A stretch of 42,102 bases of DNA from Emergencia sp. (GTDB taxonomy: Bacteria > Bacillota > Clostridia > Peptostreptococcales > Anaerovoracaceae): the NCBI GenBank assembly GCA_022767345.1, contig JALEOD010000068.1:1-42102 (forward strand), written 5' to 3'. Positions 33,695 through 41,420 of this stretch are shown here, in pieces. Position 1 is the first letter of the stretch. Each line of letters starts with the position of its first letter. Below the pieces are notes generated by a model. It saw only the letters and a list, made by a program, of their open reading frames with translations, ran no database searches and was not told the origin of the DNA. The position numbers and the translations under genes were made by a program.

Positions 33695-33777
33695 AAATAT
33701 GCATATTAAAGTCGGTTTCCTTAAAAATATGCACACGGTTGTACATATTATCGACATAATTCGCTAAAATATGCACA
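33695..33777. repeat. Further ATATGCA repeats, again with a 42-base step
   Basis: AAAATATGCACA occurs at 33724-33735 and 33766-33777 (42 bases apart), and AAATATGCATAT at 33695. A TGTACATAT lies between. They look like relatives of the palindromic units upstream. A minus-strand open frame here is judged not to be a gene. Confidence 0.55.
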
Positions 33778-33835
33778 GAGGAAGATCTCATAGCCTCGCA
33801 ATGTAGGGGAGCTACGGAGAACGAGTGAAAGGAAA

Positions 33836-33862
33836 ACAACCGGAGCATTTAGCCCCGGTTGT
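33836..33862 (-). terminator. Terminator of the DUF4430 gene
   Basis: ACAACCGG (33836-33843) pairs with CCGGTTGT (33855-33862); on the minus strand a T run follows, just after the stop codon. Confidence 0.75.
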
Positions 33863-33865
33863 CAA

Positions 33866-34285
33866 TTACTTCTTATAAACCCATTCCAGTACATCGCCTT
33901 CCTGCAGGATATACTCACCGGCAGGAGATGCGGATAGTTCGCCGTTGACTTTGTACTGCCAGATTCTGTTCGGATGAAAATCCCCGTTATTCAAACCGTT
34001 AATGCCGACGATGGTGCCATCGGTGGTTTCTACATTGATCGGCATATCGTTGACATTGCAGTAGAGCTGGATGGCTTCCAGAACAGAGGAATTTTCTTCG
34101 ATTTTAAAGTCAGTATTTTCCACATCGGGAATTTCCGACTTCTTTGGGTAGTCGATACTGATTGTAATTGTAATTGGATTGATGATTTCCAGCGGTTCGT
34201 CCTTTTTTCCGCAGCCAGTCATACATAAAACCGATGCGATGAAACAAAGGCATAGGATGAAACAGATAAATTTCCTCTTGTTCAT
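33866..34285 (-). CDS. DUF4430 lipoprotein
   Basis: The 139-residue product has a lysine-rich N-terminus, a hydrophobic stretch and a lipobox-like MTGC with Cys25, so it is probably a lipid-anchored surface protein. The rest is a DUF4430 domain, the fold also found in the cobalamin-binding transcobalamin and intrinsic-factor C-terminal domain: SVLEAIQLYC, then WQYKVNGELS, PAGEYILQEGDVLEWVY. GGAGAC precedes the ATG. Ligand unknown; surface adhesion or cobalamin-type ligand binding are possibilities from the family. It follows the amidohydrolase-like gene on the same strand. Confidence 0.85.
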   Translation of the reverse strand: MNKRKFICFILCLCFIASVLCMTGCGKKDEPLEIINPITITISIDYPKKSEIPDVENTDFKIEENSSVLEAIQLYCNVNDMPINVETTDGTIVGINGLNNGDFHPNRIWQYKVNGELSASPAGEYILQEGDVLEWVYKK

Positions 34286-34354
34286 GAAGTCTCCTTTAAG
34301 TTTGTTCTATAGACGTGATGTTATCATTTATATTCTATCACAAAACGCCGCTGA

Positions 34355-35761
34355 TTATAAGCGCATTGTGACAAGAAGGTCGTACATTTCTTCGTCGCAG
34401 GCATTTTCCAAATCATAGACCACCTGACTGTCAACGATGGTCATGGAGGCGTGCATGGAGGAAAAGTACTGCAGACTTTTTTCCAGTGGATTTTCTGCAA
34501 AGACTGTAAAGTCAGCACGCTTGCCTTGTTCAATACTGCCGTATTCTTTGGAGCAGCCCAAAAGTTCGGTAGCGCCGATGGTCAGCATATCGATAGCCTC
34601 AGAAACACTCTTTGCGCGGGAATAAACAGACTGATTCAGGCAGTCAGTGGACCATGTAGTAAGGAATTCATCGTCCTTATCATCGGCGTCACCACCCAGC
34701 GCGCGGTCCGCTGCGAGAACCAGCGTATTGTGTTTGCAGCCCTTTGCACGCAGATAGGAAAAAACTGCGCGGGCTTTATCGACAGAAGCCTGATCCAGCG
34801 CGTCCAGATGAATATTGTAGCCTTTGTCGCAAGCTGCCTGACAGATGGTCTTCAGTGCGTCCTCGGAGAAATAAGCAAGGTTTTTGTCATCGCAGACCTC
34901 TAATTTCAGGAAGTCATAGGAAATCAGGTGATCCAGCTCGATGCAGGCGGTCTTTCCCGCGGTCAGCTTGTGCAGAATCAGTTCCGGCGCAATGGGGCGG
35001 TTCACATAAAGGCTGGAAAAGAGACGCTGTTTGACAGGGATGCTTTCACCGATGAGGGCAACCAGACAGTCCCGATACAGGCGCTGAAAATAGTCCGGCG
35101 TATTCAGCGGGAAAAAGGAAGTGATACCTCTGTCACAAAGCATATTGGCAGAGTTTACTACAGCTTCTTCCACCTCCTCAAAATCCAGAGGGCTCAGCAC
35201 ATTCATCACATAGTCAGGGGAAATATACTGCATGCCGTCGTCTTCTGCGGATTCAGCTACCATGTCCATGGCCAGTGAGTTAAGCCAGCAGTGCACGCCG
35301 CTGTTTCCAAGGAGAAGAACAGGCTTGTCCAGAAGGATATCGTCCAGAAGCTTCTGCACTTCCGCGGCTTCCTCATAGTCAGCGAGAATATTTTCGTTGT
35401 AGCCATAGGCAAAGATGATATCGCGGTCCGTATCTTCGGCATAGGCCGCCACCTCTTCTAAAACTGTATCTAAATCCCATACCGGGTCAATTTCCAGATA
35501 AAGATCCTCAAAAGCCTTGAGAATATCCGTGTTATGCACTTCCATGAACCCCGGAAACAAATATTGCTCCGCAAGGTCGACAACCTGCGTGTCAGAAGAT
35601 ACAATTTCGTCCATTCCCTCAAAATCGCCTACGGCGATGACTTTGCCGTCTTTGCACGCTACAGCGCTTGCCCAGGGAAAAGCCGGGTCCTGTGTATAGA
35701 CGTGACCGTTCATGTAAATGATATCAGCTGTGCTCTTTTTCTTAAATAATCCAAATGCCAT
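34355..35761 (-). CDS. YtcJ-like amidohydrolase-fold protein with altered metal site
   Basis: The 468-residue product has the N-terminal and C-terminal composite beta domain of the amidohydrolases (DIIYMNGHVYTQDPAFPWA at the start; GSIEQGKRADFTVFAENPLE near the end) and a YtcJ-type barrel. The usual HxH metal motif after PGF is here VHNTD at residues 75-79: His76 is kept but the second His is Thr. Later positions also deviate, for example HLDALDQAS. It may be a non-metal enzyme, a binding protein, or have a different metal site. The ATG at 35761 is chosen because GGAGGT precedes it; the in-frame ATG at 35776 has none. It is divergent from the DUF2284 gene. Confidence 0.8.
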   Translation of the reverse strand: MAFGLFKKKSTADIIYMNGHVYTQDPAFPWASAVACKDGKVIAVGDFEGMDEIVSSDTQVVDLAEQYLFPGFMEVHNTDILKAFEDLYLEIDPVWDLDTVLEEVAAYAEDTDRDIIFAYGYNENILADYEEAAEVQKLLDDILLDKPVLLLGNSGVHCWLNSLAMDMVAESAEDDGMQYISPDYVMNVLSPLDFEEVEEAVVNSANMLCDRGITSFFPLNTPDYFQRLYRDCLVALIGESIPVKQRLFSSLYVNRPIAPELILHKLTAGKTACIELDHLISYDFLKLEVCDDKNLAYFSEDALKTICQAACDKGYNIHLDALDQASVDKARAVFSYLRAKGCKHNTLVLAADRALGGDADDKDDEFLTTWSTDCLNQSVYSRAKSVSEAIDMLTIGATELLGCSKEYGSIEQGKRADFTVFAENPLEKSLQYFSSMHASMTIVDSQVVYDLENACDEEMYDLLVTMRL

Positions 35762-35789
35762 GTGTAACCTCCGCAAGAATACTATATAA

Positions 35790-35824
35790 CCAGTTTACCA
35801 CAAAATCATTTTATGGTAAACTGG
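35790..35824. promoter_or_regulatory. Near-perfect 35-base palindrome between divergent genes
   Basis: CCAGTTTACCA (35790-35800) mirrors TGGTAAACTGG (35814-35824), with AAAAT/ATTTT mirrored around the centre at 35807 and one mismatched pair. It ends four bases before the DUF2284 start codon, leaving no room for a separate ribosome binding site. It may be an operator for both genes, or an RNA hairpin covering the start of the DUF2284 message. Confidence 0.75.
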
Positions 35825-35828
35825 AACT

Positions 35829-36353
35829 ATGAAAATTGAGACATTTACAAAGACAATTGACGTACCGACCTATGTCGAAGGGTATGTCAACGTAGAAGAA
35901 TTTTTAGAATGCTGCAAAGTCTGCGGGAATTATGACAGGAAATGGTCCTGCCCATCCTATGACTTTGACCCTGTAGAGGACTACTGGAAACGGTTTGATC
36001 ACTTATACGTAGTCGGCAAGAAAATGATTCTCACAGAGGAGGAAAAAGATAATTGGAAGAATCTGATGACAGAGGTCAAGGCGCAGCTGACAGCGGAGCT
36101 TTTTGAAGAGGAAGAAAAACATCCGGGCAGCAAGTCACTAAGCGCGGGCAGCTGCCATATTTGCGGGGAAGATAACTGCAGTAAGCCTCTGGGACAGCCG
36201 TGTCGTTTTCCGGATAAGATGCGATATTCGGTAGAATCTCTCGGCGGCAATGTAGGGCTTACCGCAAGCAAACTTTTGGGAATAGAACTACAGTGGATTG
36301 AAGAAGGAAAAGTACCGGACTATTTTGTGCTGGTAGGCGGTCTGCTGTATTAG
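35829..36353 (+). CDS. DUF2284 metal-binding protein
   Basis: The 174-residue product has the DUF2284 pattern: CCKVCGNYDRKWSCPSYDF near residues 28-46 and SCHICGEDNCSKPLGQPC near residues 108-125, eight or nine Cys that probably bind an iron-sulfur cluster or zinc. Function is unknown. No normal ribosome binding site is visible: the palindrome ending at 35824 occupies that place and only a GGA is left. A MATE exporter follows after ten bases, so the two are an operon. Confidence 0.88.
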   Translation: MKIETFTKTIDVPTYVEGYVNVEEFLECCKVCGNYDRKWSCPSYDFDPVEDYWKRFDHLYVVGKKMILTEEEKDNWKNLMTEVKAQLTAELFEEEEKHPGSKSLSAGSCHICGEDNCSKPLGQPCRFPDKMRYSVESLGGNVGLTASKLLGIELQWIEEGKVPDYFVLVGGLLY

Positions 36354-36363
36354 GGGAGGAAAT

Positions 36364-37728
36364 ATGCAATCAAAAGAAGTAGATTTAGGCGTAACTCCGG
36401 TGAAACGCCTGCTTTTTGTGCTGGCAGTTCCGGCGATTACGTCTCAGGTAGTCAACGCACTGTACAATATGGTGGACAGGGTATACATCGGTCACATCCC
36501 CGGAGAAGGCGCTGCGGCGCTGACCGGCGTGGGAATCTGTTTTCCCATTATCATGATTGTATCGGCCTTTGCGTACCTGATGGGCATGGGCGGTGCGCCC
36601 AGAGCCAGTATTTTTATGGGAAAACAGGATAAAGAGACGGCAGAGAAAATATTGGGCAACTGCTTTGGCGCACTGGTGATAACGGCGGCGATACTGACGA
36701 TACTGCTGCTGCTGTTCAATGAACCGCTGCTGTATCTGTTTGGCGCCAGCGAAAATACTATTGGTTACGCCGGCGCATACCTTACGATTTATGCGCTGGG
36801 AACTGTATTCGTACAGGCAACTTTGGGACTCAACGCGTTTATATCGGCCCAGGGTTTTGCCAAGGTCAGCATGATGACTGTTGTAATCGGCGCGGTAACC
36901 AACATCGTGCTGGATCCGATTCTTATCTTTATCTGTCACATGGGAGTGCGGGGCGCGGCAGTGGCAACGGTCATATCTCAGGCAATCAGCGCGCTCTGGG
37001 CGTTCCAATTTTTGCGGGGAAAGAAAACCATGCTCAGGCTGAAAAAAGAACACCTTCGTTTACAGAGGCAGATACTGCTGCCTTGTATCGGACTGGGTGT
37101 TGCGCCTTTTGTGATGATGTCAACGGAAAGCCTTTTAACGTTGTGTTTCAATACCTCGCTGCTGAAGTACGGCGGAGATCTGGCAGTTGGCGCCATGACA
37201 ATTCTGGCCAGCGTCATGCAGTTTGCTATGATGCCGATGCAGGGACTGACCCAGGGCGGACAGCCGATTATCAGCTACAGTTTCGGCGCAGGAAATATGG
37301 ACAGGCTGAAACAGGCGGTCAGGCTGCAGGTGCTCTGCTGCTTTATTTATGCGGCAGCAGTATGGGCGCTGTCAGAGCTGGCGCCGCAGATGTTCGCGGG
37401 GATTTTTACCAGCGATCCGGAGCTTGCGGAATTTACGGCATGGGGGCTGCGTATCTATATGGCGACGTCTGTCCTGATGGGATTGCAGGCGGGATGCCAG
37501 CAGGCGTTTATCGCCCTTGGAAATGCAAAAACCAGCGCTTTTCTTGCCATTTTCAGGAAGATTTTAGTTTTAATTCCGTTGATTTATATCCTGCCGCTGT
37601 TTTTTGAGGACAAAGTCTTTGCGGTGTTTCTGGCAGAACCGGTGGCGGATGCCATTGCAGTAGCGACAACCGTGGCACTGTTTACGCGGGAGATGAAACG
37701 ATTGCTGCGGAAGCATGGGGAGAATTAA
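36364..37728 (+). CDS. MATE-family multidrug efflux transporter
   Basis: The 454-residue protein has twelve hydrophobic segments in two homologous halves. The family motif PAITSQVVNALYNMVDRVYIG is in the first half and PMQGLTQGGQPIISYSFGAG in the second. MATE proteins expel cationic compounds in exchange for sodium or protons. GGGGAGG precedes the ATG. It follows DUF2284 by ten bases and precedes a two-component system, which may control it. Confidence 0.92.
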   Translation: MQSKEVDLGVTPVKRLLFVLAVPAITSQVVNALYNMVDRVYIGHIPGEGAAALTGVGICFPIIMIVSAFAYLMGMGGAPRASIFMGKQDKETAEKILGNCFGALVITAAILTILLLLFNEPLLYLFGASENTIGYAGAYLTIYALGTVFVQATLGLNAFISAQGFAKVSMMTVVIGAVTNIVLDPILIFICHMGVRGAAVATVISQAISALWAFQFLRGKKTMLRLKKEHLRLQRQILLPCIGLGVAPFVMMSTESLLTLCFNTSLLKYGGDLAVGAMTILASVMQFAMMPMQGLTQGGQPIISYSFGAGNMDRLKQAVRLQVLCCFIYAAAVWALSELAPQMFAGIFTSDPELAEFTAWGLRIYMATSVLMGLQAGCQQAFIALGNAKTSAFLAIFRKILVLIPLIYILPLFFEDKVFAVFLAEPVADAIAVATTVALFTREMKRLLRKHGEN

Positions 37729-37810
37729 GTTTTTTTTAAGAATTTCATCAAGGTTTTTCTAAAGGGAATTGTGTAAAGTAATGACAGGATATGGAGGAGG
37801 TTAAACTGAT

Positions 37811-38521
37811 ATGGAAGCAGAGACAATTTTGATTGTAGACGACAACCGGGAAATTGTAGATTCTTTAGGCAAACTCCTGAAGCTGGAGGGATATTTTATC
37901 CTGACTGCCTATGACGGCATGGAGGCCCTTGCTGTACTGGAAAAAAATCCTGTGGATTTGATTCTGCTGGATGTGATGATGCCGCGGCTCAACGGTCTTT
38001 CCGCACTGATGAAAATTCGGGAACATCACAAGATTCCCTGCATTATCTTATCTGCGAAGACGGAGGAAAGTGACAAAGTGTCAGGCCTGGTGCTGGGCGC
38101 TGATGATTACATCAGCAAGCCTTACAACGCGGCGGAGCTGATTGCCCGCGTGAAAGCCCAGCTGCGCAGGTATCACATGTGGGGCGACAGCGCGCCTAAA
38201 TCCGACGAGGACAGAGTGGTAAACGGCGGGCTGGTTCTGGACAGAAATCAAAAGAACGTCATCGTAGAAGGAGAGGAAGTCAAACTGACCGCTACAGAGT
38301 ATAAGATTTTGAAGCTGCTGATGGAGAACGCGGGGCGGGTCTTTCCTGCGGAGCAGATTTACGAAAATGTCTGGGGTGAAGAGGCGACTTTCGCTGTGGA
38401 AAATACAGTCATGGTACATATCCGCCATATCCGTGAGAAAATTGAAATTGATACCAAGAATCCAAGGTATATAAAGGTGGTGTGGGGAATTGGATACAAA
38501 ATGGAAAAGTTCAACCAGTAA
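37811..38521 (+). CDS. OmpR/VanR-type response regulator
   Basis: The 236-residue protein has a receiver domain with the acidic pair D10/D11, the phosphorylation site Asp54 in LLDVMMPRLNG and Lys in YISKPYNAAEL, followed by an OmpR-type winged helix (VKLTATEYKILKLLMENAGRVF). GGAGGAGG precedes the ATG. AT-rich direct-repeat-like sequence upstream (37735-37770) may be its own binding site. The partner kinase overlaps its end by 32 bases. Confidence 0.94.
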   Translation: MEAETILIVDDNREIVDSLGKLLKLEGYFILTAYDGMEALAVLEKNPVDLILLDVMMPRLNGLSALMKIREHHKIPCIILSAKTEESDKVSGLVLGADDYISKPYNAAELIARVKAQLRRYHMWGDSAPKSDEDRVVNGGLVLDRNQKNVIVEGEEVKLTATEYKILKLLMENAGRVFPAEQIYENVWGEEATFAVENTVMVHIRHIREKIEIDTKNPRYIKVVWGIGYKMEKFNQ

Positions 38522-39770
38522 AATAAAAAAGACACTGAAAGAGAAGCGTAAGTTGATTTTTGGAGTTTTTCTGGCCGCACTGGGCGTATTTTCAATGTGG
38601 ATTATACTGCACAATATGGGGGCGCTCAGCACCAGTCAGGTCTGGACGGTGGGGCTCATTGGCTATGTGCCTATGGTTGGCGCCGGGAGGCTGCTGGTGC
38701 CGGAGGTACTGAACCAGCTTTATCGGAACTGGATTCCCGAAAACGGGGATTTTTATGAAGAATGGAATCAGAAGCGGAACAGGCAGCAGAAAACGCTGGG
38801 AATTTTGTTTGTAGTACTGATGATTGTTGCGCTGCTGTTTTACCGTTTTCAGAGAGTCACGGCCTATTATTACTATTACATGAATCTGGCGACCAGTTAT
38901 TATATGATTGCCACGGTGGTGGTTATCTATATGGTGTGTCAGGCGTGTGTCAGCAGGTTTATGCGGCAGCGTCTGGACATGATGATGGAAAAGGTGACTG
39001 ATATCAACAAAGCAAGGCTATTAGAGGCCATCGAACTGGAGCGGAAGAGTCTTGAGAAGGAAGCCAAGAGCGAGCAGCTGAAGGTGGATCTGATTTCCAA
39101 CGTATCCCACGATTTAAAAACGCCGCTGACCTCTATGGTCGGCTATCTGGAACTTTTGAAAAAAGAGGAACTGGACGATGTGGCAAGGGATTATGTGGAC
39201 GTCATTTCTGATAAGGCGCAGAAGCTGAAAGAAATGATAGAAAGTCTGTTTTCTCTTGCAAAGGCCAGCAGCGGTAATATTCAGATTCATCCGGAACCGG
39301 TGGAACTGAATATGCTCATCGAGCAGATTTTCGCTGACATGGATAACCAGATTCAGGACAGCGGGCTGTATTTTGTTACTTCCATGACGGAAGAAGATAC
39401 CCATTTGATGACAGACAATCTGCATCTGTACCGGATTTGTCAGAATCTCATTGAAAACGCACTGAAATACTCCGCGAAGGGAACGAGAGTTTTTGTACGA
39501 ACCTATTTTGCGGAAAGAGCTACGGAAAAGAGACTTTATCTGGAGATTACCAATACAGCAGGGTATTTTATGGACTTTAATGCGGAAGATATTGTGGAGC
39601 GGTTTGCCCGCGGCGATAAAGCCCGTTCCAGCGAAGGAAACGGGCTGGGACTTGCTATCGTCAGCACCTATGCCGGAGCCCTTGGCGGCGCTTTTGACAT
39701 CAATATTGACTGCGACCAGTTTAAGGCGACTTTGAGTTTTCCTGTCGAAGAAACCCGGTGCGAAGAATAA
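38490..39770 (+). CDS. Membrane sensor histidine kinase
   Basis: The 426-residue protein has four hydrophobic segments in the first 170 residues with no large extracytoplasmic domain, then a dimerisation and phosphoacceptor region SNVSHDLKTPLTS (His207), an N box ICQNLIENALKYS and a G box GNGLGLAIVSTYAG. The G1 loop around VERFARGDKARSS is normal. The start is TTG at 38490, inside the response regulator gene, with GTGGGGA before it; no ATG is available before the first membrane helix. The two products form one VanRS-like pair. Short periplasmic loops suggest sensing within the membrane. Confidence 0.9.
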   Translation: MDTKWKSSTSKIKKTLKEKRKLIFGVFLAALGVFSMWIILHNMGALSTSQVWTVGLIGYVPMVGAGRLLVPEVLNQLYRNWIPENGDFYEEWNQKRNRQQKTLGILFVVLMIVALLFYRFQRVTAYYYYYMNLATSYYMIATVVVIYMVCQACVSRFMRQRLDMMMEKVTDINKARLLEAIELERKSLEKEAKSEQLKVDLISNVSHDLKTPLTSMVGYLELLKKEELDDVARDYVDVISDKAQKLKEMIESLFSLAKASSGNIQIHPEPVELNMLIEQIFADMDNQIQDSGLYFVTSMTEEDTHLMTDNLHLYRICQNLIENALKYSAKGTRVFVRTYFAERATEKRLYLEITNTAGYFMDFNAEDIVERFARGDKARSSEGNGLGLAIVSTYAGALGGAFDINIDCDQFKATLSFPVEETRCEE

Positions 39771-39774
39771 GGGG

Positions 39775-39825
39775 AAATGCACCATTTCAGGCGAAAATAA
39801 AGCCGATGGTGCATTTGGATTTTTT
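39775..39825. terminator. Terminator after the kinase gene
   Basis: AAATGCACCAT (39775-39785) pairs perfectly with ATGGTGCATTT (39806-39816), and a T run follows at 39820-39825. Confidence 0.8.
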
Positions 39826-39833
39826 GAATGATA

Positions 39834-40135
39834 TTATTTTGCAAAGAGCGGCGTGGACAGGTATCTTTCACCGATATCGGGAAGCAGTACTGCGATGGTT
39901 TTGCCTTCATTTTCGGGACTCTTTGCAAGGGTTACAGCAGCGTGCAGGGCTGCGCCGGAGGAAATGCCGACAAGCACACCTTCCTTGGCTGCGATGAGTC
40001 TGCCTGCCGCAAAAGCATCCTCGTCCGATACGGTGATGATTTCTTCATAAATTTCGGTATTCAGTACCTGCGGAACAAAGCCTGCACCGATTCCCTGGAT
40101 TTTGTGAGAGCCGGCAGTGCCGGTGGATAATACCG
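39834..40135 (-). pseudogene. cysK: Cysteine synthase cysK, C-terminal third only
   Basis: From about 40125 down to the TAA at 39834 the minus strand encodes [18 protein letters not shown], then [19 protein letters not shown] and [17 protein letters not shown], the C-terminal third of O-acetylserine sulfhydrylase. The normal length is about 305 residues; only about 100 remain. The PLP lysine and the first two thirds are missing. The frame before 40135 reads antisense to the rrf2 remnant and is not cysK sequence. It cannot be functional. See the rrf2 remnant: both genes were cut by one event. Confidence 0.88.
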
Positions 40136-40326
40136 TGGGAGAGATTTTAGAACTGGCGGAAGGCACACTGGCGATTGTAGCGTGTTTGCAGAAGGGCGCG
40201 GAAAACTGCCCGCAGAAGAGCAAATGCAAAACGCTGCCGATGTGGCAGCGTTTTGATGATATGGTATATGATTTTTTCTTTCATATTACTTTAAAAGATT
40301 TGGTCGAAGGAAATTTTAAGGACTAG
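40126..40326 (+). pseudogene. Rrf2-family regulator, C-terminal half only
   Basis: The plus strand from about 40126 encodes [18 protein letters not shown], then [13 protein letters not shown] and an ending ITLKDLVEGN, typical of Rrf2 proteins (CymR, IscR). The three cysteines of the iron-sulfur type (C-x7-C-x5-C) remain, but the N-terminal winged helix (about 65-75 residues) is gone. A perfect inverted repeat AAAACGCTGCC/GGCAGCGTTTT (40228-40254) lies in this part. The gene is divergent from the cysK fragment and its product could not bind DNA. Confidence 0.82.
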
Positions 40327-40332
40327 CTTTAT

Positions 40333-41361
40333 TTAGCTGGTCTTTTTCTTTTTCATAGCGAAAAATACTAAAACGATGACAGCGATTGCTGCGACGGCAA
40401 TGCCTCCGATGAGAAGCGGACTAACTGGCTTTTTTAAATCATCAGCTGTTAATCCCTCGGTCTGTTCATAAAGGGCAATGGTATCGATGAAGTCGCCCTG
40501 CAGGATTCGACCGTCGCCGTTATCCAGTTCGTCTCCGCCCATGACAACGGTGTACCACACCAGGCCGTCTTTTTCCATGCAGCTGGAAAGACACCATCCG
40601 GCGGCAGGGGTATAGCCGGTTTTGATACCTGTTACATACTGGGAGTAAGGGCTTTCGTAGCGATCATCGGGGTACTTGACATAGTTGGTGGTGTAATAGT
40701 CAAAGCCTTTTTCTCTCACGTTTGAAGCAGGGACTGCACCGTCTTCCATAGCGACAATTTCGCGGAACTTATCAAACTGCATTGCATATTCGCAGATTTT
40801 CACCATATCGCGAGGTGTGGTGTAATGGTCGCTGGAAGATAGTCCGACGGGATCTTTGAAATTGGTATTTTCGCAGCCGAGTTCCTTTGCTTTTGCGTTC
40901 ATCATATCGATGAATTCAGAAAAAGTATCGCACAGCTCAAAGGCGAAAGCGGTAGCGGCTTCGTTTCCCGATGGAATCAGAAGGTACTTCATACACTCTT
41001 CGTAGGATATGACTTCGCCGGCGAGGAGATGTCTCTGCGGTTCCATGTAACTGCAGTAATAGTGTCTGACCGCGTTTTTGTTTACTGTAAGCTCGCCCTC
41101 AAGGGTAGGATTTTTCTCCAGAACCAGAATGGCAGTCATCACTTTTGTCATGCTGGCAGGAGGAAGCTGCATATCTGCATTTTTCTCGCAGACCACGGTT
41201 CCTGTTGTCGCTTCGTAAAGAATGCCTGCTTTGGAGTTTTTGATGATGTCCTCGCCGGAAAGTTCGGCAGCAAAGCTTTGCTGACTGCCTGAGAGAAGGG
41301 TGAGGATAGTAAAGGCTGCAATCACAAGGACTGCGGAAAATTTCTTTCTTACATTGATCAT
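40333..41361 (-). CDS. dacA: D-alanyl-D-alanine carboxypeptidase (DacA/PBP5 type)
   Basis: The 342-residue protein has a signal peptide (to about residue 32, SFAA), the serine active site SMTK (Ser70, Lys73), SGN near residue 130 and KTGYT near 245, and a C-terminal hydrophobic anchor with KKKKTS, rather than the usual amphipathic helix. It trims the pentapeptides of peptidoglycan. AAAGGAA lies before the ATG. It is downstream of the sigma-54-activator-like gene on the same strand. Its stop faces the rrf2 remnant six bases away. Confidence 0.93.
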   Translation of the reverse strand: MINVRKKFSAVLVIAAFTILTLLSGSQQSFAAELSGEDIIKNSKAGILYEATTGTVVCEKNADMQLPPASMTKVMTAILVLEKNPTLEGELTVNKNAVRHYYCSYMEPQRHLLAGEVISYEECMKYLLIPSGNEAATAFAFELCDTFSEFIDMMNAKAKELGCENTNFKDPVGLSSSDHYTTPRDMVKICEYAMQFDKFREIVAMEDGAVPASNVREKGFDYYTTNYVKYPDDRYESPYSQYVTGIKTGYTPAAGWCLSSCMEKDGLVWYTVVMGGDELDNGDGRILQGDFIDTIALYEQTEGLTADDLKKPVSPLLIGGIAVAAIAVIVLVFFAMKKKKTS

Positions 41362-41420
41362 GGTCGTGGTTCCTTTCGTAAATTTAATCGTTTATATCTA
41401 TAACATTCTACGGGGAAAAG

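Noticed and set aside
33651-33848. Minus-strand 65-codon frame in the repeat area
   Set aside because: It consists of ATATGCA-type repeats and a terminator; there is no ribosome binding site.
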